From the NCBI GenBank assembly GCA_902362975.1, contig CABIYO010000005.1, positions 33,734 through 97,733 on the forward strand: a DNA stretch of 64,000 nt. The letters run 5' to 3'. Within the stretch, counting starts at the first letter, position 1; each line of letters opens with the position of its first letter. The notes under the pieces were generated by a model. It saw only the letters and a program-made list of their open reading frames with translations. It ran no database searches and had not been told where the DNA came from. Shown here one piece after another: positions 61,131 through 64,000 of this stretch. This DNA is from Caryophanales bacterium (lineage in GTDB: Bacteria > Bacillota > Bacilli > Exiguobacteriales > Exiguobacteriaceae). Position numbers and translations under genes: made by a program.

Positions 61131-62483
61131 ATGAGACGAGTATGTTGGTTCCGTTCAGATTTTAGACTGACCGATAATCATATGTTACACCGTGTATTGA
61201 AAGATATGGAGGAAGGCGATGACCTAGACTTCGTCTTTTGGTTGAATCCGAAATACTGTGATCCATTTGAAGTGCGGCATGACTATTTCTTCTCGACGAT
61301 GCGAACGTTCTTGGATGATTTAGAAGCAAAAGGGTTAGGGCTTCGTGTCCTCGTCGCGGAGACGGAGGATGAGTTCGTGAAACAGCTCGGCGAGATGGAT
61401 GTGCTCTATTTTAATGCGGAGTATGTGGAACCGTTCAAACAGCGGGATGACCGTGTGATTGAAGCACTTGGTGAAGATGTAAAGGTAGTGCGACTTTTAG
61501 ATCGTCACCTGTTTCATCCCGATGCGTTCCGTACAAAAAGTGGCGATCCTTATAAGGTGTTCACTCCGTTCAAAAAAGCGGCGTATGCCGAACAGCCACC
61601 CGTACCGTATGAGGTTGATGTCGATCGTTTATCTCAGTACATCCGTTCAAAGAATGAACAACCGAGTGAACTGAAAGAACTCTTCAAGCGATGTAAACGG
61701 GAATGGAAAGGGCTAGGGGAAACGGAAGCGAAGAGGCGATTGACCCGCTTCGTCAATGATCGCATGGTAGATTATGACGAGAAGCGTGACATTCCGAGCA
61801 TCGCCGGGACGAGTCGACTATCTCCTTATTTACGGACAGGTGTGTTGTCGATTCGCACCATCACCGAACAAGTGTTGTCGGTGAGGCAATCAAGAGGGCG
61901 CGACACGTATTACGATGAGCTATTGTGGCGCGAATTTTATTACATGGTCATGGCAAAGTTCCACGGATTGAAAGATCAACCGCTCAATGATAAATACAAG
62001 ACGATTGAATGGGAGGACAATGAAGAGCAGTTCGAAAAGTGGTGTAACGGGGAGACCGGGTATCCAATCGTCGACGCCGCGATGCGTCAGTTGAACGAGA
62101 CCGGGTGGATGCACAACCGCCTACGGATGATTGTCGCATCTTTCCTATCGAAACATCTCCTTCTCGATTGGCGAAAAGGGGAACGATATTTCGAGCAAAA
62201 ACTGATCGATTATGAGGCAGCGTCTAATATCGGGGGATGGCAATGGGCGGCTTCTGTCGGGACGGACGCTGTTCCATATTTCCGTATTTTCAATCCGACG
62301 ACGCAATCCGAACGATTTGACCCTGACGGAACGTTCATCCGGAAGTATGTGCCGGAGCTGAAACATATAACAGATAAATCGATTCACTTTCCGGAACCGT
62401 CAGATCGAGACAACTATGCCATGCCACTCGTCGATCATAAAGAAGCGAGAGAGCGTGCTCTCGAACGATTTAAAGCTTTGTAA
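61131..62483 (+). CDS. phr: Deoxyribodipyrimidine photo-lyase (cryptochrome/photolyase family)
   Basis: Light-driven repair of UV pyrimidine dimers. The N-terminal alpha/beta domain starts VCWFRSDFRLTDNHML; the FAD-binding domain from about 240 contains TSRLSPYLRTGVLSIRTI, LLWREFYYMVMAKF, PIVDAAMRQLNETGWMHNRL, SFLSKHLLLDWRKGE and NIGGWQWAASVGTDAVPYFR. The 450 residues and motifs fit class I CPD photolyases. I start at 61131 (GGGAGTGG upstream); an ATG 15 bases earlier is possible. It follows pyc by 53 bases with a terminator in between. Confidence 0.93.
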   Translation: MRRVCWFRSDFRLTDNHMLHRVLKDMEEGDDLDFVFWLNPKYCDPFEVRHDYFFSTMRTFLDDLEAKGLGLRVLVAETEDEFVKQLGEMDVLYFNAEYVEPFKQRDDRVIEALGEDVKVVRLLDRHLFHPDAFRTKSGDPYKVFTPFKKAAYAEQPPVPYEVDVDRLSQYIRSKNEQPSELKELFKRCKREWKGLGETEAKRRLTRFVNDRMVDYDEKRDIPSIAGTSRLSPYLRTGVLSIRTITEQVLSVRQSRGRDTYYDELLWREFYYMVMAKFHGLKDQPLNDKYKTIEWEDNEEQFEKWCNGETGYPIVDAAMRQLNETGWMHNRLRMIVASFLSKHLLLDWRKGERYFEQKLIDYEAASNIGGWQWAASVGTDAVPYFRIFNPTTQSERFDPDGTFIRKYVPELKHITDKSIHFPEPSDRDNYAMPLVDHKEARERALERFKAL

Positions 62484-62485
62484 AC

Positions 62486-62509
62486 AAAAAAGCGCCGCGG
62501 CGCTTTTTT
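62486..62509 (+). terminator. Terminator after phr, abutting the IS element
   Basis: AAAAAGCGCCG/CGGCGCTTTTT near-palindrome with T-run to 62509. The insertion sequence begins at the next T. Confidence 0.85.
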
Positions 62510-62549
62510 TGAACTGAACCCTGAATGATAGACACTTGATAAAAAGTGC
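62510..62549 (+). repeat. Left inverted repeat of the IS
   Basis: Aligned with the reverse complement of the right end it shares TGAACTGA-CCCTG at positions 1-14 (one mismatch), then GACA and AAAAAGTGC, with one gap. Confidence 0.8.
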
Positions 62550-62564
62550 TCATTCAGGGTTTTT
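62518..62564 (+). terminator. Terminator-like hairpin inside the left IS end
   Basis: ACCCTGAATGA/TCATTCAGGGT (62518-62528 with 62550-62560), inner CACTT/AAGTG, then TTTTT. It would stop transcripts entering from phr before they reach orfA. Confidence 0.75.
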
Positions 62565-62620
62565 CGCGTGCGGTCGAATCGATATAATGAACCTATTCAT
62601 ACAAACGGGGGAACGCATCC

Positions 62621-63049
62621 ATGAGTAAAATCATCTTCAACGAACATCAGATCAGGCAGCTTGAGTTAAATCCGAACGTAGCGTCTGTCTCGGACCGGTC
62701 GATCCAGTACACGGGCGACTTCAAGGTTCGGGCCGTCCTTGAGAATCAGGAAGGGAAGGGTCCTTCCCAAATCTTCGAAGAGGCCGGTTTCGACCTGACG
62801 GTGATCGGGCGTGTGAAGGCGAAGTCTGCCTTGGAACGCTGGCGCAAAACCTATCAAACCTATGGCACAGAGGGACTGTTGACCGAACGTCGCGGGAAAT
62901 CGAACGCAGGCGGCGGGCGTCCGAAGCAGGATGACTCGCTCGAACGACGACTCGCCAAGGCCGAGGCGCGCATCAAATATCTGACGGCGGAGAACGAACT
63001 GCTAAAAAAGCTCGAGGAGCTCGAGGGGCGGGCGAAGCGAACCGACTGA
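62621..63049 (+). CDS. IS3-family transposase OrfA
   Basis: A 142-residue DNA-binding protein: helix-turn-helix regions (about 32-60, DFKVRAVLENQEGKGPSQI, and 65-85) and a C-terminal leucine zipper (about 108-135, ARIKYLTAENELLKKLEELE). It binds the IS ends and regulates transposition. The ATG at 62621 follows GGGGGAAC; TATAAT at 62583-62588 is a likely -10. The slippery A6G (63004-63010) lies in the zipper codons. Confidence 0.9.
   Translation: MSKIIFNEHQIRQLELNPNVASVSDRSIQYTGDFKVRAVLENQEGKGPSQIFEEAGFDLTVIGRVKAKSALERWRKTYQTYGTEGLLTERRGKSNAGGGRPKQDDSLERRLAKAEARIKYLTAENELLKKLEELEGRAKRTD
63004..63025 (+). promoter_or_regulatory. Programmed -1 frameshift site
   Basis: A-AAA-AAG at 63004-63010 in the zero frame of OrfA, the standard IS3 heptamer. 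A GGAG 12 bases upstream can act as stimulatory internal ribosome binding site, and CTCGAG/CTCGAG (63011-63016 with 63020-63025) forms a hairpin directly after. Confidence 0.8.
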
Positions 63050-63951
63050 CACCGACGGAGCGATATCATGTCATCAACACCGTCATCCGGACATTCCGTC
63101 TGAAGAACCTCGTCCGTACACTCTGCGAAATCGCGGGTGTGAGCCGAAGCGGCTACTATGCCTGGCTCAAGCGTGCGGAAAAGGACTCCCTCCGGGAAGA
63201 GCGCGACTACGCGGACTATCTTCTCCTGAAACAGCTCCACGATCGTCGGCACGGGAAAATCGGGTATCGCGGGCTCTATATGGAAGTGCTCGATCTCATC
63301 GGATCGCCCATGAACCATAAACGCATCCTTCGGCTGATGCGGAAATACGGGATCGTCACAAAAATCCGCACGAAGAACGCATATCGGAAGCTCGCCAAGG
63401 CGACACAGGAGCACAGGACGGTCCCGAATCATCTGAACCGTCAGTTCGACCAGGACGAGCCAGGCAAGGTTTTCGTGACGGACATCACCTATCTCCCTAC
63501 TCGAAAGGGGCAGAACGTCTATCTCTCCTGTGTGAAGGACGTCGCGACACGTGAAATCGTGGCGCACCATCTGTCGACGAGTCTTCACATGGACCTCGTC
63601 TTTCAGACGACGAGGAAGCTCGAAGAGCACCTCGACGGGAACTTACATCCTGAGGCGATGATTCATTCGGACCAAGGGTTCCACTATACCCATCCCGCCT
63701 ATCAATCGCGGATTCGCGAACTGGGGTTGGTCCAATCCATGTCACGTCGTGGGAACTGTCTCGACAACGCACCAATCGAGTCCTTCTTCGGACATCTGAA
63801 AGATCATGTCGAGCATCGATCGGCACTGGACCTCAGCGAGGTTCGTTCGATGGTCGACTCCTACATCGCCTATTACAACAGCGAACGCAAACAATGGAAC
63901 CTAAAAAAGATGACCCCGGAGCAATACCGGAGCCATCTGATCGCCGCATAG
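63010..63951 (+). CDS. IS3-family transposase OrfB (made as OrfAB by -1 frameshift)
   Basis: The frame is open from the slip site (next codon GCT at 63010) to the stop at 63951; without a frameshift the first usual start is GTG at 63139 (MSRSGYYAWLKRAEK). The integrase core has the DDE triad: Asp in FVTDITYLPT, Asp in MIHSDQGFHYT and Glu in APIESFFGHLK, with the IS3 spacing. The N-terminal HTH_21 segment (HDRRHGKIGYRGLYMEVLDL) is present. No internal stop is seen, so the element could be active. Confidence 0.9.
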   Translation, partial: ARGARGAGEANRLTPTERYHVINTVIRTFRLKNLVRTLCEIAGVSRSGYYAWLKRAEKDSLREERDYADYLLLKQLHDRRHGKIGYRGLYMEVLDLIGSPMNHKRILRLMRKYGIVTKIRTKNAYRKLAKATQEHRTVPNHLNRQFDQDEPGKVFVTDITYLPTRKGQNVYLSCVKDVATREIVAHHLSTSLHMDLVFQTTRKLEEHLDGNLHPEAMIHSDQGFHYTHPAYQSRIRELGLVQSMSRRGNCLDNAPIESFFGHLKDHVEHRSALDLSEVRSMVDSYIAYYNSERKQWNLKKMTPEQYRSHLIAA

Positions 63952-63960
63952 GATTCGAGG

Positions 63961-64000
63961 CACTTTTTATTAAACTGTCCGTAAAACAGGGCTCAGTTCA
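63961..64000 (+). repeat. Right inverted repeat of the IS
   Basis: Reads CAGGGCTCAGTTCA at the end. See the left repeat for the alignment. Confidence 0.8.

Larger units (their letters stand above)
62510..64000 (+). mobile_element. IS3-family insertion sequence, apparently complete
   Basis: About 1,491 bases bounded by related ends that begin TGAACTGA and finish TCAGTTCA. It holds orfA and orfB in relative -1 phase with an A6G frameshift site, a DDE transposase and a leucine-zipper/helix-turn-helix OrfA: the IS3 family, IS150-like branch. G+C is visibly higher than in the neighbouring genes, a sign of recent arrival. The right end coincides with the window end, so the target duplication cannot be read. 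Confidence 0.9.

Noticed and set aside
62860..63630. A 256-codon minus-strand frame across the IS transposase
   Set aside because: It is antisense to well-supported orfA/orfB with DDE motifs; no start signal, and high G+C explains the open frame.
62510..64000. Possibility that the right end belongs to a larger composite transposon
   Set aside because: Only one IS copy is visible and both its ends are accounted for; the sequence beyond 64,000 is not available.

Overview
The window reads as chromosomal DNA of a low- to moderate-GC Gram-positive bacterium of the Bacilli, most likely Exiguobacterium or a close relative. This is inferred from gene content and gene order, not from a database search. 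Spx, MecA, SpxH/YjbH, RelQ, RNase J1, CcpC, YlaN and similar proteins are Bacilli hallmarks. Starts are ATG, GTG or TTG behind strong AGGAGG-type ribosome binding sites, and most genes end in classical hairpin plus T-run terminators.

Region 1 (1-15.2 kb) follows the yjb/yjc block of Bacillus subtilis: the end of oppF, an HD hydrolase, a small basic protein, spx, mecA, a decayed DUF2254 gene, cls, coiA, pepF, spxH, a CYTH protein, relQ, nadK, an RluD-type pseudouridine synthase, rodA, fabI and yjcG. It is a stress and proteolysis neighbourhood: Spx and its ClpXP adaptor SpxH lie together with MecA and the alarmone synthetase RelQ. Between pepF and spxH is an unannotated RoxS/RsaE-type small RNA with its own promoter, a Rex-like box and a terminator.

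Region 2 (15.2-28.5 kb) is less conserved. It holds a pgpA-PAP2 membrane-lipid cluster with two unknown genes, an ascorbate-type PTS operon (regulator-IIA fusion, IIB, IIC) under a likely CcpA site, an operon of acetyltransferase, alpha/beta hydrolase and flavin reductase, a CvfC-like HEAT protein, a BsuPI-domain lipoprotein, nadE and bdbC.

Region 3 (28.5-62.5 kb) follows the ykuM-pycA block of B. subtilis: ccpC, ykuR, (cydAB inserted), ktr, a HAD phosphatase, rnjA, def, pdhABCD, speA, yktA, a SuhB-GNAT fusion, ylaF, typA, ylaH, ylaI, ylaL, phoH2, an MFS transporter, ylaN, ftsW, pyc and a photolyase. Central carbon metabolism dominates: CcpC control, pyruvate dehydrogenase, pyruvate carboxylase, cytochrome bd and several CcpA sites. 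A small promoter-terminator unit between pdhD and speA sits where B. subtilis keeps the sugar-responsive sRNA SR1. A broken aminoglycoside 6'-acetyltransferase gene lies beside it.

Region 4 (62,510-64,000) is one apparently complete IS3-family insertion sequence with inverted ends, two frames joined by an A6G frameshift site, and a terminator-like hairpin inside its left end. It has landed at the T-run of the photolyase terminator. I saw no rRNA or tRNA genes, no CRISPR array and no prophage. The most notable unexplained items are the two small RNA units, the SuhB-GNAT fusion, the lipoprotein-hydrolase fusion, the SpxH without its usual CxxC, and the LexA-like box shared by the CYTH and relQ genes.
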